The notes under the pieces: generated by a model | Told to the model about the DNA's origin: nothing | The model's input: only the letters and a program-made list of their open reading frames with translations | Database searches by the model: none | Made by a program: the position numbers and the translations under genes | Origin: Chrysaora quinquecirrha | Lineage: Eukaryota > Cnidaria > Scyphozoa > Semaeostomeae > Pelagiidae | Assembly: GCA_014526335.1 (NCBI GenBank) | Contig: JACTAT010000056.1 | Span: forward strand, 594,968-658,967 | Direction of reading: 5' to 3' | DNA: 64,000 bases | Shown here: piece after piece, positions 1-13,800 of the stretch | How the letters are laid out: the number at the start of each line of letters is the position of its first letter | How positions within the stretch are numbered: position 1 is the stretch's first letter

Positions 1-775
1 AGACAACTAGCTACTACAGGGGCTACTTCTAGAAGAGTTACTAGACTAGAGTAGTCCAAATATTTTTTGAATATTTTGGAATCTTGAATCTGCTTTCTAA
101 AAGGCACCTGTCTTGTGATCAACTTTCATGCAGCACTCTTTTTACCTACTTTTGGTGGGACGGCAGACATTTTTTGGAGGGATTAGTTAATCAACCGGGC
201 CTGGACAACTGGCAAAACATCGTTGATTGGGGGGGGGGGTGGTGATAATACATTGAAATCGAGGATATACTTCCAAAAATTCAGAATCCAACCCCTCCCC
301 TTAAAATTAAGGGCATGACACTTTTGCTTAATATCGAGATGTCTTGGATGGAAAAATTTAGGACACATAACATCGGACAAAGAAATTTAATGTCTGCTTT
401 ATAATTTTTTCGATCAGGCTAAACTTGCAACTTATTTCTCTGATATCTACCGATATCAGAATTTACAATCATGGACAAAAATAGTGTACTTTTGCTAGAA
501 ATCACCTGGCCTCTCTGCCCCCTCGATCAATGTTTTTTCGACGATTTACAGGTGTAGGAAAAGTGGTTCGACAACGCAGACACTGTTTAATTATAAAATA
601 AACAAATATATTTGTAGGGGGAGGGGATGGATGGATATAGGCTGATTTTATGGAGCCAATGCAAGTCCTGATATATTCTGTCAAAGACTGAAGAAGAATA
701 TAAATAATAGAATATAAATAATAACAAAATAATAAAATGAAAAAGTCTGTTATTGAAGGAGGAAAATGGAGTTAC
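1..775. other. intron / flank, no gene seen
   Basis: This stretch follows the last visible exon of the TSP1 gene. It holds a G run near 229-239 and AT-rich sequence. No splice-bounded open frame continuing the gene was found on the minus strand. Confidence 0.5.
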
Positions 776-901
776 CTGAGCAACAACTATGAGTCCTTTG
801 GGTACATATGACGATGTCCATGATTTGATTGGCTCTTTGGTAAAGGCAGTTGCGTGGGGTGATACTTTGAAACCATCCAATACATTGAGCATGATTCCAG
901 C
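776..901 (-). CDS. exon 12: uncharacterised C-terminal region (last exon seen)
   Basis: A 126-nt phase 0-0 exon from AGIMLNVLDGFKVSPHATAF to YVPKGLIVVAQ. Acceptor CTTCTAG, donor GTAACT. No stop codon is present, so at least one more exon lies to the left of the window. Nothing exon-like was found in 1-775. Confidence 0.75.
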
Positions 902-3900
902 CTAGAAGATCAATCTGGAAGTTAATCGATCGAATTATATTTTGAATAAGTGCTTATTAGAGTTGAATTGAGTAACTCAGGATTGAAATCGACTGAATCT
1001 GGGGTGCAGTCAAAGTTGACTCAGATTTGAAATCTGGATTGAATATAACGGTCTCAGATTCCATTAGCCTGTATCTGAATTTCATTTGACAGAATGGTGA
1101 CTGAATCGGACCGTATCTTACTTAATCCGGATTCAATGTTGTCGACTTTGCATTAGTTTAACTTTAACTAAATGTCGATTCTATCCGATTGAATCTGACT
1201 GAATCTGGATGCAATACGATTGTATTCGGATTCAGTTTGACAAATCTTGATGTAATTTTGCAAAGCTCAATTCGACCTAATCTGGCAGAATGTGGATTCG
1301 GGTCAACTGAATTTCACTGAATCTAGATGCGATTCGATTAAATACTGATTGACTTTGCGCCTTGACAAGTGAAAACACCAAACATAGCTAAAAGGTAAGC
1401 TATCTCAAAATTATTCCATCCAGATTCAATGTGGTTAACTTTGCATTTAGTTCAACTGAATCTCAGTTTTATTCGATTGAAATCTGACTGCACATGGATG
1501 CAAGTCGACCATAGTCGGATTCAGCTTGACACAATCTTGATTCAATTTCTACTACTCTCCACTCAATTCGACCTATAATCTTACAGAATATGGATTTGCG
1601 TCTTATGGATTATGGATTTGGAATCTGCATGCATTCGATAAAATACGGGTTGAATTTGACATGATGCTTGAAGAAAGTACGACTCAATTCGACCTGACCT
1701 GACAGAATAAATTTGGCTGAATCTGATTGGGATTCAATACGGATTGACTTTGATCCTTGACAAGTAAAAACACCAATCATAAATGGGTAAAGAGTAAACT
1801 ACCTCTAAATTACTCAATCTTGATTCAATTTGGTTGAATCTGACTTAATCTGGATGCAATTCGAATAAATTCGGATTCAACTTTGTAGAATTCATTTGAA
1901 GTTTCACCAAACTACGATATCATTCGATCTAATCTGAATCCAGATGCGATTCGATTAAGCACGGATTGACTATGACTCTTGAAAACATAGACTGTATCTG
2001 GATTCAGTTTGACTAGATCTGCATTCAATTTTGCTGAATTCATATGATGCTTGAAGAGAGAACGACTCAATTCGACCTGACCTGACAGAATAAATTTGGC
2101 TGAATCTGATTGGGATTCAATACGGATTGACTTTGATCCTTGACAAGTAAAAACACCAATCATAAATGGGTAAAGAGTAAACTACCTCTAAATTACTCAA
2201 TCTTGATTCAATTTGGTTGAATCTGACTGAATTTGGATGCAATTCGAATAAATTCGGATTCAATTTTGCAGAATTCATTTGAAGTTTGACCAAGCTACGA
2301 TATCATTCGATCTAATCTGAATCCAGATGCGATTCGATTAAGCACGGATTGACTTATGACCCTTGAAAACATAGAGCGGTAAGTTACCTCAACATTAACT
2401 CCGACGCTGTCGAAGAATCCACCATCAGCTAGCTTCTCTCCGGAAAGCTTTCCCATTGCAGCTCCGAATGATTCACCATCAAACATAAAGCCAAGCGCAA
2501 AGATCCATCGTGTTCCTTTCAGACTGGCAATGATTTCCAAATGCACTGGAATTCCATCAATCATCTTTGTAGCTGTAAACCTAAATGGAGTCAAAGACTC
2601 CATCCATCCTTGTAGAAAGTCATAGCCAATAGTTACTGGTCCAAATTCAAAATCCCAAACCTTGATGCCTCTGAAAATATAACAAAGCAAAATCAGAAAA
2701 TTTTAGCCGCATGGTACAACAGCAGGAGAGTTAATTTAATGGACCGTCCAACGACTTTTAGATTTGGCCATTCTCTCCTGGGGGGACCAATGACTTATTT
2801 AAGGACAGGGATGTGCCACAAAAAATTTGCAAACCCAGCCATTTACAAAGTAGCCACAGAACCTATATTATGTGTAATGATAAGCGTAATATGACAATGA
2901 TAAGATATAATCTTCGACACGACTTTTACACTATTTTGTCTGAAAGGTGAAACATTTTAGTATCTTAATTTTCCCATCTTCTTTGTATATGGTGTTTTGG
3001 TTAAAATCAGACAGACCCATGTTTAGAGAATTTCAGCGCCCACTCATTGGGCGGCTCATACCCAAACCCAAATTGTATACAGTAACCCCAGGGATTCGCT
3101 TTCACGGACCTTTTCAGTATACCTAACAGTTTAGGGTCAAAGCTTTGAGTGAATCATTTTTCATACAGTAAGGGAAGTTTCTAGTAAAGGGACGACATTC
3201 ATCGAGAACCGAGTCCTGCTTATTTATGCTTGTCAAATTGTGACGTGGCCACATGTTCAAACATTGCTTGACCAGCCAATTCAACATGTTTGACAATGTT
3301 TGATCTCTTGGCAAGGGTTTTATGATCAATGTTTTATAGTTAAGCTAGGGTTTTCGAGACAGAGATACAAACTTACCTTAGAGCAGACTCAACAAAAGAG
3401 GGTACTTTGAGAATGCCGAGGAAGTGGAACCAATGCTGTATTTTCATAGAAGGAGCAGTTCCAACAAGGTGTGTCGTCTGGTCGTAACGGTATATCGACG
3501 ATTTAAAAATAGTTGGATTGAATCTGAAGTAATCTCCCTTTGCCATAAAACTTCGTTGGGCTCCATTTGAATTGTAAGTAATTCTGTCAAAGAGAACAAA
3601 TACATTAATATCTATGTAAGGTTGATACCTGGCCTAAGGTACCAAAACGCATGCAGTAAGGCTCATATCACATGAGCAAAAATTCGTATTTGGCCTTATA
3701 TGAATAGCTTCACCAGCCGCCCCACTCTCAAATGCCAGACGCCATCTTACTGCAGCTCATCAATGACATTTTTGAGAACCAAACAGGGGTTTACACGCAT
3801 TTTTTTATAAGGAAATGCTTTATAAGGAAGGTAGTACTCGGGCTGACAAAAACTTAAGGAATTTCTAGCACTGGACCGGAGACTACTAAGGAATCTGACT

Positions 3901-6900
3901 TTTTCTTTAACTTAGCATTTCGATTAAAAAAATGAAGTTTTGAATTAACAGAGTAAGCAATACTTATCGCCAATGGTTTTCAATCAGTATTCATTTCTAC
4001 TCGTCTTTTGAAACCTTTATGACCTATATTTCCTTGACCATTGGTTGTTTTTAAGAATCACAAAGTAAGAAGTTAAGGAATTGCTAAGGAATATTGAGTA
4101 CTCAATTGTCACCAATAGTTAAGGAATTTTCAGTACTGACCCTGAGCCGAACTTCCTTATAAAAAAAAAAAATGCGTGTATTAGGTTTATTTAATAGAGT
4201 AACAAAGTGAAAATCTATTTTTAGAATTTCTCAATTTGCTCTTCATTTTCGGAACGAGCGTCAAAAATAATGCTTACATGTGCAAACTCTGGCTGAGATA
4301 TGGCCATTCGAAGAAAATATATTTCAATAGCAAATCACTGTATTTTGCGCCAGGTTCTAAACTTTATGAAACAAGGGGAAAAATACAGCGATTTCCTATT
4401 GAAATGTTTTTCTTTGGATGGCTATATCTCAGCCAATATTTAATATTTCCGACTGATGTTCGATTCTGATTCATGCTCTTTCAGAAAATGAAGAGCCAAA
4501 TGAGAAATTCTAAAGTAGATTTTTGTGGCGTCACGACTTTGGTACTCAGTTGTGGTATGCTCCTCGCGGAAAAACCTACTCAAAGAGACAAAAGTTATAC
4601 GCGCCTTCACCCTATAAGAAAAATTTATCTATTGTAAAAAAAAAACGAAAAAACGAGTAAGCTACTTACGATACATTTCTCATCTCCACCTTTTGCCCTG
4701 GACTGAAGTAATCACGGAATTCAATTCCGAAATCGTATTCTACCGGGGCATACCCAGCTTCATTTTTAACTTTGATGTAAAATCCTGTGATTGGTTGACT
4801 TTCATCAGATGGCTTCTCGTATCCCAAAATTGGTAATGTTCTTCTGTAGGAAGGCAGTAAATTATCGACAACATCTTTAATCGTAAGCGCTGGCTCAGGG
4901 TCGAAACAGTACTGAAAAGAGAAGGAGCGTTAATAAAATTAAAGCAACATCATCGAACATATACCCTTAATTGACTGTTATTTTAGTCAATAATTGTTGG
5001 ATGATAGAAAACTGCGATGCAATATTCTAGTATAAATGTTACGCTGCATGACTTGGAGAGTTACTCGACGATTTCATCGAGCTTTTAAGCTCAATAGAAA
5101 CGTCTTCGTTGGTCCATGTTTGAGTCCCATCTATTGTTGCATGCCACTCGTGGGAATATCTATCTTAGTGTTTGTAATTCATGACAAATGTATACAAATA
5201 TGTATGGTGCTGACGAAAGCTTAAACAGACGAAACACGAAAGTCAAACGGGAGGAGAGTCTTGGGCTGTATGACTTTGAGAGGAACTCGATGATTTCACT
5301 GGAATCAATGGAAACGTCATCCATCTTTAAAGGTATGCCACTCGTGATCTACAAATAACAATATCCGCGACCCACTAAATCTACAAAATTCTAGTTCAGC
5401 CTTCTATGAGCACTAAGTACGAACGAGACTGCATTATAACCAGTTACCAGGAGACATTTCACGAATTGGTCAAGCAAGAATTTTGGCGCGAAAGTTTTCG
5501 GATTTCCAGAATGTTTCTTTTCTCAAAATCATGGAATCTGTTATTTTTTTTGGAATCTGGTTCAGAAGAACAAGACCTTAATTTTGGCACGAATTTACCC
5601 AACTTAAAGCCATAAAACGCAATAGGATTAAAGAGAAAATCTATATGTTGTAAAAAGTACCCGAAGTTTCACAAACCTTTATCTCTTTGCCTCCTTCTTC
5701 ATCTTTATAATTGAAATATCCATTTCTGAAATGGTTTGCTTTGAAAGCTAAGTGTGTGAAGACCTCACTGGGAACCCTGTGACCAGTTGGAGTAGAATGA
5801 CGATATTTCATGTTGACGCCACATTCACGAGCCATGTACGAATGAGGAAGACTGGTGATGTAGGGGCAAGTGTTGGAACGTAGGCTGTTAAAAAAAATAA
5901 GAAAAAAATTAAAAATTCAAACTGCCGCTTATCGACTGCTACATTCTCTTTCAGTTCCTATTTTCCTGAGAACTTCTTTATTTGTAATGTGCGCTGTCTG
6001 TGGAATCCTTCGTCGGTAAAAAAGCATTTCAATTGAGTAAGTATATTCGGACTTATCAAGGCTGTTTCTGACACCGCATTAGACATGATAGTCACCACTT
6101 ATCATGACAAGCCTTTGATATTTGGTTGGGCAACGTTTCGGGAGAGATCCGTCTCCCATCATCGGGCAATGAGAAATTTGGTTTCTTTCCTATTTACTGC
6201 AAAGGTCGGATCGAGGTCCGGTCTTCCTCGCAGGTCCGGTTAGCTTCACACCTTTCGATCCGACCTTTGCAATAAATAGGAAAGAAACCACATTTCTCAT
6301 TGCCCGATGAAGGGAGACGGATCTCTCCCGAAACGTTGTCCAACTAAATATCAAAGGCTTGTCATGATAAGTGGTGACTATCATTTCTGATACGGAGCAT
6401 TTCAGTTGCTTTAAGTTTGCTCCTCATACCCCATTTTCTTGAATAGTGAGATGCGATTTCGATTTTTTTCAAAAGGAAAATCATGCGGCTACTAATCAAA
6501 GTCGGCTTCTATTCAAGCTTCTATATTTTGAGAGCCATAAAGTTTTCATTTGTGATGTGGTCAATTACTGTGTCTAACTAACCAGCCGAGGGAAGCTAGA
6601 GTGCTGCTGGGCGAGACACATGTAAGCATCAAGTATGTACCAATACTTGCGTTAGATGTCTACATTCGTCACGAAAGTGAGATGTATATTGGATAATGTA
6701 GAGGAAAAGGTTGAAAAAGGTGAAATAGAAATTATCATGTCATAAAGAAACAATTTTCATTTTTTATCCGTGTACTTTCTATTGTGGCTTCTATTCAAGG
6801 GCGGCTTCTAATCAAGGACGGCTTGGCGGCTTCTATTCAAGAAAATACGGTGTATGCTGAAACAGTCACTGGGGTCTAGAAGATTGGGCATTATGTAGTA

Positions 6901-9900
6901 ATCCCCCTAATCATAGCAACACTCCTTTCCTCGTTTCGATTGCCATGTCGGATGTTTTAGTAGCTATCTTACTTAATTTTGAAACTCCAGGACCAGCCTA
7001 TATAAATAAATCATTTATGACAGATAACAGAATGAAGAGAAATGAAACTGGACTTACGTTGGCAGTTACTTGAAGGACAGGCTTTTGTTTCCATACCAGA
7101 TCCTGGACACGTGTCTCCATCGTTCTTTGGAGGAGGATTGTTACATGCTCTTGTTCTTGATTTTTCGCCTTTCATGCAGTAGGTCGATGAGCATTGAGAC
7201 CAATAAGACCATGCAGACCAGCTGCCGTTTACAGCATCTAAAATTTGATAATGAATACGCGCTTTGAAGAAAAATTAAAAAAGACTACAATGCAAGATTA
7301 GGGTTAGATTTCAAGTCGGGGTTGGGTTGTTCAGTGTTGGGGTTTAGCGTTTGAACAAGTCCTAGGGTAGGGAGCCAACAAAAACTTCGCTGAGCTAAAG
7401 AGCCAAATGAAATCGTCGAGTAAAAGGGTGACTAAACATGCGAGTGACAAGCGAGCAACATGTCCCCCAAGTCGCGGGAACAAGAAACGTTTCTATTGTT
7501 TCCCAGAAACATTTGCGTGTCTCTCGCTACAAATTTTGTTGCGTGCCAAAAAGTTTCCGAGGTGGTTAAACTGGGAGACATCGATGTGACATGTTACATG
7601 TGAAAATGTCGTGCGCGACATGTCTCCTAGTTTAGCCATGCCTTAACTACCCTAGTCATACAGACTGCAGTTCTCTTCCCAACTGCCTTTGTGTTTTGGC
7701 TTTTATGTTAAGCTTTTTCAATGCCATACATGTTATTCATGAATGGCACACCACAGGATAGATTTGCTCCGACTGATGATGCTGACTGATTGATGCCGAT
7801 TGATTTGACTGATGGTGATGACGATGCTCGACTGATAATGCTCGCCCGGGGGAGGGGTACTTAGTATAATTTGGGTACGGGTATGTGCCGCCCATATGGG
7901 TGGGTTTTGGGCACTGAAATTCTCTAAACATGGGTATGATTTTAACCAAAACCCAATAAAAGTGGGTGGCAAATTGAAGAAAAGTCGAAAGTTTAACTTT
8001 AATTCGGTCAGAAAAGTGGCAAAATCGCGTCAAAGATGTGCGTAGTACAATATCAAGCAATAATAAGTCTAGAAAGTCTTATTATTCTCATATTCCGCTT
8101 AATTCTACTCATAAAATAGGGTCTGTTTCTGCAAAGGTTTACATTATAAGTGGGTGGGTTTCCGAAATCTGGGCGGCACATCCCCGTCCATTCTTAAGTG
8201 AAGTACCCCCCTCCCGGGAATGCCCGACTGATGCTCGACTGATTTGCCCCGACTGATTGATACCGATCACGGAAGATATGCTAGAGTAAAAATTCAAGAA
8301 AAATATTCGTTTATCTTACATAGTAAATAGAAGGCCGTATAGAAACTCACTCAAGCAATCAGCAAATTTGCAGTTTCTCGTATTCTTGAAAGCTCCAGTG
8401 CAGTTATTAGCACCATTTCCCATTGGCTCGGGGTTATTGCAAAGTCTTCGTCTTTCCTGAGTTCCTGTTCCACAGGTCTTTGTACATTCCGTCCAGGCTG
8501 ACCATTGCCCAAAGCCTCCATTAACTAATAAAGGACATTAAAGATAGGAATACAATTATGAAGAATGACTTAATATATAATGGGAATGCAAGTAAATTTT
8601 AAATGCAACCAATACCCGGCAGGGCCTCTTTTAAGGGGATAAAACTAGGGGGCAAAACATTTAAGGGGACTTATTGTTCTATTTTTCTATTGTTTCATCT
8701 TCAGAGCTTTCTTTTACAGTGCGGTTCCAATCTTGGCAAGTTCATTATTCTCTTAGTCTCTAAGTCTTTTCGACAGGAATACTTGTACAACCAGTCAGAG
8801 CTGGAGAAATAACAAGGGGACATCTCTACTTGAGTTAAGAAGGTATACCGTACAAGTTAAATTGATGCTACAGCTGACTATTAATGCGCCGAAGGCGTAC
8901 AGTGCCCCAGAAGTATTCGTAATTAGGAGGATCTAGGGCATGTTCCCCCAGAAAATTTTTCAAAATACAACCTCAAGATTGGTCTAGTTTGGCTCCCCTA
9001 GTTACTATGTTAAAAGATGCCCAGATACCCGGTGGCAAAGTAGCTTCGGTACTATTCTTTTAGCTCTCTTCGGAACAAAAATAAGGCATCATGAGTATTT
9101 GGAAGAGTGCTTCGCGAATCGTACAAAAATTCAAAGTCTTTTCATTCATATCCTTACTAGTCTCCAAGTTGTGGTTGCAACATCGAAATCTAGAAACATT
9201 CTTGCAGTACTCTCTGATTTAATATGAAGTATCAGGCTAAATAGTTGCTTGAATGGCTGATATTTTCACAGCTGTAAGTGACACACGTATGCAGCCCGTG
9301 CTACTAAGGGAGCATAATTGCTCTCTCCTATAGACATCATATTTACCCCTTAGAGATAACGGAGTATCACCTTCGAATAAGCCCTCACCTCGAATAATCT
9401 CCCACCTAAGAATTCATTTTTGCAAATAACCCCTCCCCTCGAATTAGCCCCCATGGGGAATTATTCGAAGCATTTACGAATTTGTTTCTGTCTATAATGC
9501 AATTTTACACTAATTAAAACACTAAACAAGCTAGTCCTGACAGGTTCTAATATCTACTCAACCATTAATCAGCCATTGGCTGTTGGTAAACAGCTAATTT
9601 TGATAAAAGAGTACAGATTTTTCTCTCCGCTCAGTCTTTCAACAACACACTGGAACCACTGAACTTTAAAATAAGCCCTCCCTCGAATAAGCCCCACCGT
9701 AAAATTCGTTTTTGCAAATAAGCCCCCCGGGGCTTATTCGAAGATTAACGGTATAAGAAAAGTGACTCACCTGGACAAGAATTAAAACATGACATGACAC
9801 GTTCGACACTGGGTCCTTGACAAGCTGACCCACCATTCATAGGGGTGGTGAATTACACTGCCTGGTCCTTGTGATGTGTGAGCCACCAGTAGTTGAGCAC

Positions 9901-10650
9901 GTTTTCAAACAAGGAGACCAAGACGTCCACTGGCCATAACCACCATCGACTCTGCCGTCTGCAAAAAGATCAAGATCTTTTTTCGTCAATACACTATAAA
10001 TCTTGTCCAGCCTCAATATTCTTAAGAAACGTTTGTTTTGAGCCTGAATATATTCTTAAAATATTCTTATTTTTCCAAAACTGATATAGTTTCAGGGGAA
10101 CATAGTTAAAAGAAAAATTATCACATTACGAGGAAATGGTTGAGCGAAGGAAAAAATTAACCATTATGACAGTAAGAATGTTGAAGTTTTGTTCTAACAT
10201 TGCAAAAAAGGCATCTGCTGAAAAATGAGACACAAATATGGGAGCTGAGGCTGAGCAATATTCTTACAATATTCTTAAAAATAGGATGTTTCTGAGCTTG
10301 AATATTTTTATAAACAATATTCTTATGAAAAGAAAAGAGTGTAAGAATAACGTTAATACGGAAAAGTCCCATTCTGCTCATGTTTCAGAGAGAAAGAGGA
10401 GAATATCACACTAGGTGGTTACAGACAGAGGGTTATAAACATCCCAAAAGGGATAAACACTTTCAAAATATACCGTCCTGTACACATCTTGTTAGTAATG
10501 GACTTAAGGCAAAAATACTCTTAATGAGTTCATAGCAACGGGTCACACACTTGAGGAACGTTACAATTTAAGAAATCGCAAACAGATGATGCAAAACAGC
10601 ATTAAGATATGATAATAATGATAATGCTGATGATGACTATAATGCTATTA

Positions 10651-10728
<78 letters not shown>

Positions 10729-10766
10729 ATGACGATGGTGACAATGTTGATGAGATTGAGGATAGC

Positions 10767-10829
<63 letters not shown>

Positions 10830-13800
10830 ATGATGATGATGATGATGATGATAATAATGATCATGATCATGATCATGATCATGATGATCATACTAATGAC
10901 CATCATGAAGATACTGAAAAGGAAGATGATGATGGTGATTATTATCATTATTATTATGATTAGGATGATGATAAGGATTGCAAAGCGAATACTGATCCTG
11001 ATTATAATCATGAAATTGATGAAGATTTTGACGATCATGATCATGATCAAATGATATAGAGTTCTATATTGATAGTGAGAGTAAGTAGCGTAAGAAACAG
11101 GCTGAAAACATTAGCCATAGAAAAATATTATGATGACCATATAATATTACCTGGGCACTTTGAAAGGCATTCTAATTTGGTTTCAATAGATGACCCAACA
11201 CAATGGGCACCTCCACGCTCTGGTAATGGTGAGTTACACGATCGTGTTCTGTTTACAGTCGAGCCACCACATGGCTTGCTGCATGAGCTCCACTGAGACC
11301 AGTCACTCCAGCCTCCATCAACTGAAACGTAAAAAATGTAGCAACGTTTTTTAAAACGACAGCTATGTTGTTCAAATTGTAACTGTAAAGGAGTTGTTTT
11401 GACCGCCAATAATGGTTTTGCAGTTGCAAACTTTTCAGTAGGTCATGTTGGGTAAAGGCCAGAAGGGCCAAATAGAGGAAAAAAATCGGAAGGAGATAGA
11501 TTTGCATATAATAAAAAGATCTAAATTCTTTATCGCTTTATTTGGACTCTCATTGAAAGGGACCCCCAGAGACCCTAGACCTCTCTACAACGAAAAATAA
11601 TGATAGTTCTAGATGCACGATGGAAGTTCCGTTGCAAGAGTGCTCGGTTGTAGTCAAAGGAAGCCATGAGCATTCTTTGCTTACTGCCTTCATTTAATGA
11701 CGGTATAACTTGCGCAAGACGTGTCTTGTCTGCAAGAGAGTCGTCTCTGTACTTTACAGAGGACTCAGACAAGTCCGACAGCGGTGAGGCTTGGATTTTT
11801 CTTGCCAAGGCAAGCAAGCAGGCAGTCTTGTTGATGCAAGTATGAGACCAAATACCCTGCTTACTCATTTACCATCCTCGGGAGCGTGGAAAGTTAATGG
11901 CCTGTTTACATGGAGGTGGGTCAGCCTGGTTAGCCGGGCTAGCTCGGATAGGCGGGGTCATTATTTTTCAGAGCGTTTACAAAGAAAAAGTCTCCATCCC
12001 GGGTAGCCGAACTGAGCTTGCTTATTGACACTTCATCATTCTTTCCTGACAGGATTTTCATCTCGCCTGACCGGGTTAGCCCGCTGTCCATATAAACGCA
12101 AAGTGAACAAAAAAGATTATTTTGTTCCTGCAGATTTCGGTGAGATGAGATCCGGGTCCTTTAGGTATGGATCTCACATCACCGGGCTGGGTGATTGTTC
12201 ATGTAAACACAAGATTCGCAAACAAAATAATCTATTGTTCTGTCAGATCTCGCTTGGCCGAGTCAGCTCGCCTAACCGGGCTGGCCCGCCACCATGTAAA
12301 CAGGCCCTTAGTTGCCTGTAGGCCTGTGGAAAATGACCCGACGGCGATATTTGAACCTAAGGCCAACAAGTCGTGAGGCGAAGGCATTCACTACTCGGCA
12401 ACACCATACGGCTACTTGTATCAGCCTAAGATAGGCCATACAATATCTTTAAAAATGACTGTGTATTTACCTGATCCTAGTTCATTAATAGCATTATCTC
12501 CAACGCAGTAATCTCCATCAGTACTTGGCATTGGACTAGTACATGGTCTCGTTCGAACACGCTGATTGCCCGAGCATTGTCCTTTAGCCCAACCACTCCA
12601 ACTTGACCAAGCACCCCAGCCGCCATTTACTACAATAAAGAACAAAGGAACAGGTTAGGAGTTATGATGACATCATTTTTCTGTATAACTATATCAGTTT
12701 GACTTAACAGTCTGACGGCACTTAATTTTTTTATAAGAAACGGTCCATCAGTTATATTAGGGTTTCAGTTTCTTAATATCGAAAAGACTGGAAACATCTT
12801 GAAAGCTGTATTCGTCTAACATTCCTCAGAGAAAAAACGTCAGACACTGACTGAAACAATTTACTTGTGCCTCATATACAACCAGATGCAGATGCACCGA
12901 TCAGAAAAGCGAACCGATTTTTTGAAACATCAATTCGCTTGTCAAGCAATGTTTGACCGTTAGGCTACGTCGCAAAACATTGCTTGATAAGCAGAATTGA
13001 CAATGTTTTCTAATCAGTTCAAAAACATTATTGGTTCGACACTAGCAAGAAATGTTTGACGAACAATGCTTTCCGACATGGCCTAACGGTAAAACATTTT
13101 GCTTGACATACGAATTCTAAATGTTTGACAAACAATGTTTGGTCGTTTGGCCAGGGCCTAAAAACTGCAAAAAAGAGCTTACTTTGCCATTCATAAGGAA
13201 CCAATGCTCACAGCAATATTTTACACAATCACAATTTCATTTGCTAAATCATTTATGGGTGGGTGGCAACGTTTGGATGGAAACGTTTAAAGAAATAGCT
13301 CATAATAATGAAGTCAAAGCTGAGCTAATCTGAGCATGCTACATGCGAAGACTTCATGATTGAAAGAATTCACACATGCTTCCTTCATGAGGTTACGCCC
13401 ACACCATGGCCTTGCTTGCTAGGGCCGCAATGCATGACAATACCCAGCCCTCTAGGGTCTATTAACTCTGTGCCTTGTCTGTCATTTAATCCCCCCAGCT
13501 CAGGAAGGAATGTCAGGAAGTTGGACGTTAGTGCATTAGCCACAAGTAGCCTCCAAGGGTCCCAACGAGCACATGCTAAACATATTGGTTACAGCGCCTT
13601 GGCCTTATAAAGGGATAAACTACCCTTGTAGCCAGTTCCCAGTACTTGGCATGCTAAAAATTCTGCAATTGGTTAAGGTGAAGGTGAAATGGTGTTTTAG
13701 CACCAGTCACTAGGATCTCAGTAGTAGTTTAACTAATCGAGACCTCGACCCTGGCCGTGACGCTACCGTGGCTGGGCTCGAACCCTGACCACACTAAGCT

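Noticed and set aside
4236..4469. 77-codon plus-strand frame
   Set aside because: It lies wholly inside the foldback element at 4210-4524 and shows no conserved motif.
10609..11054. Poly-Met, poly-Ser and poly-Ile frames
   Set aside because: Trinucleotide repeat inside an intron of the TSP1 gene.
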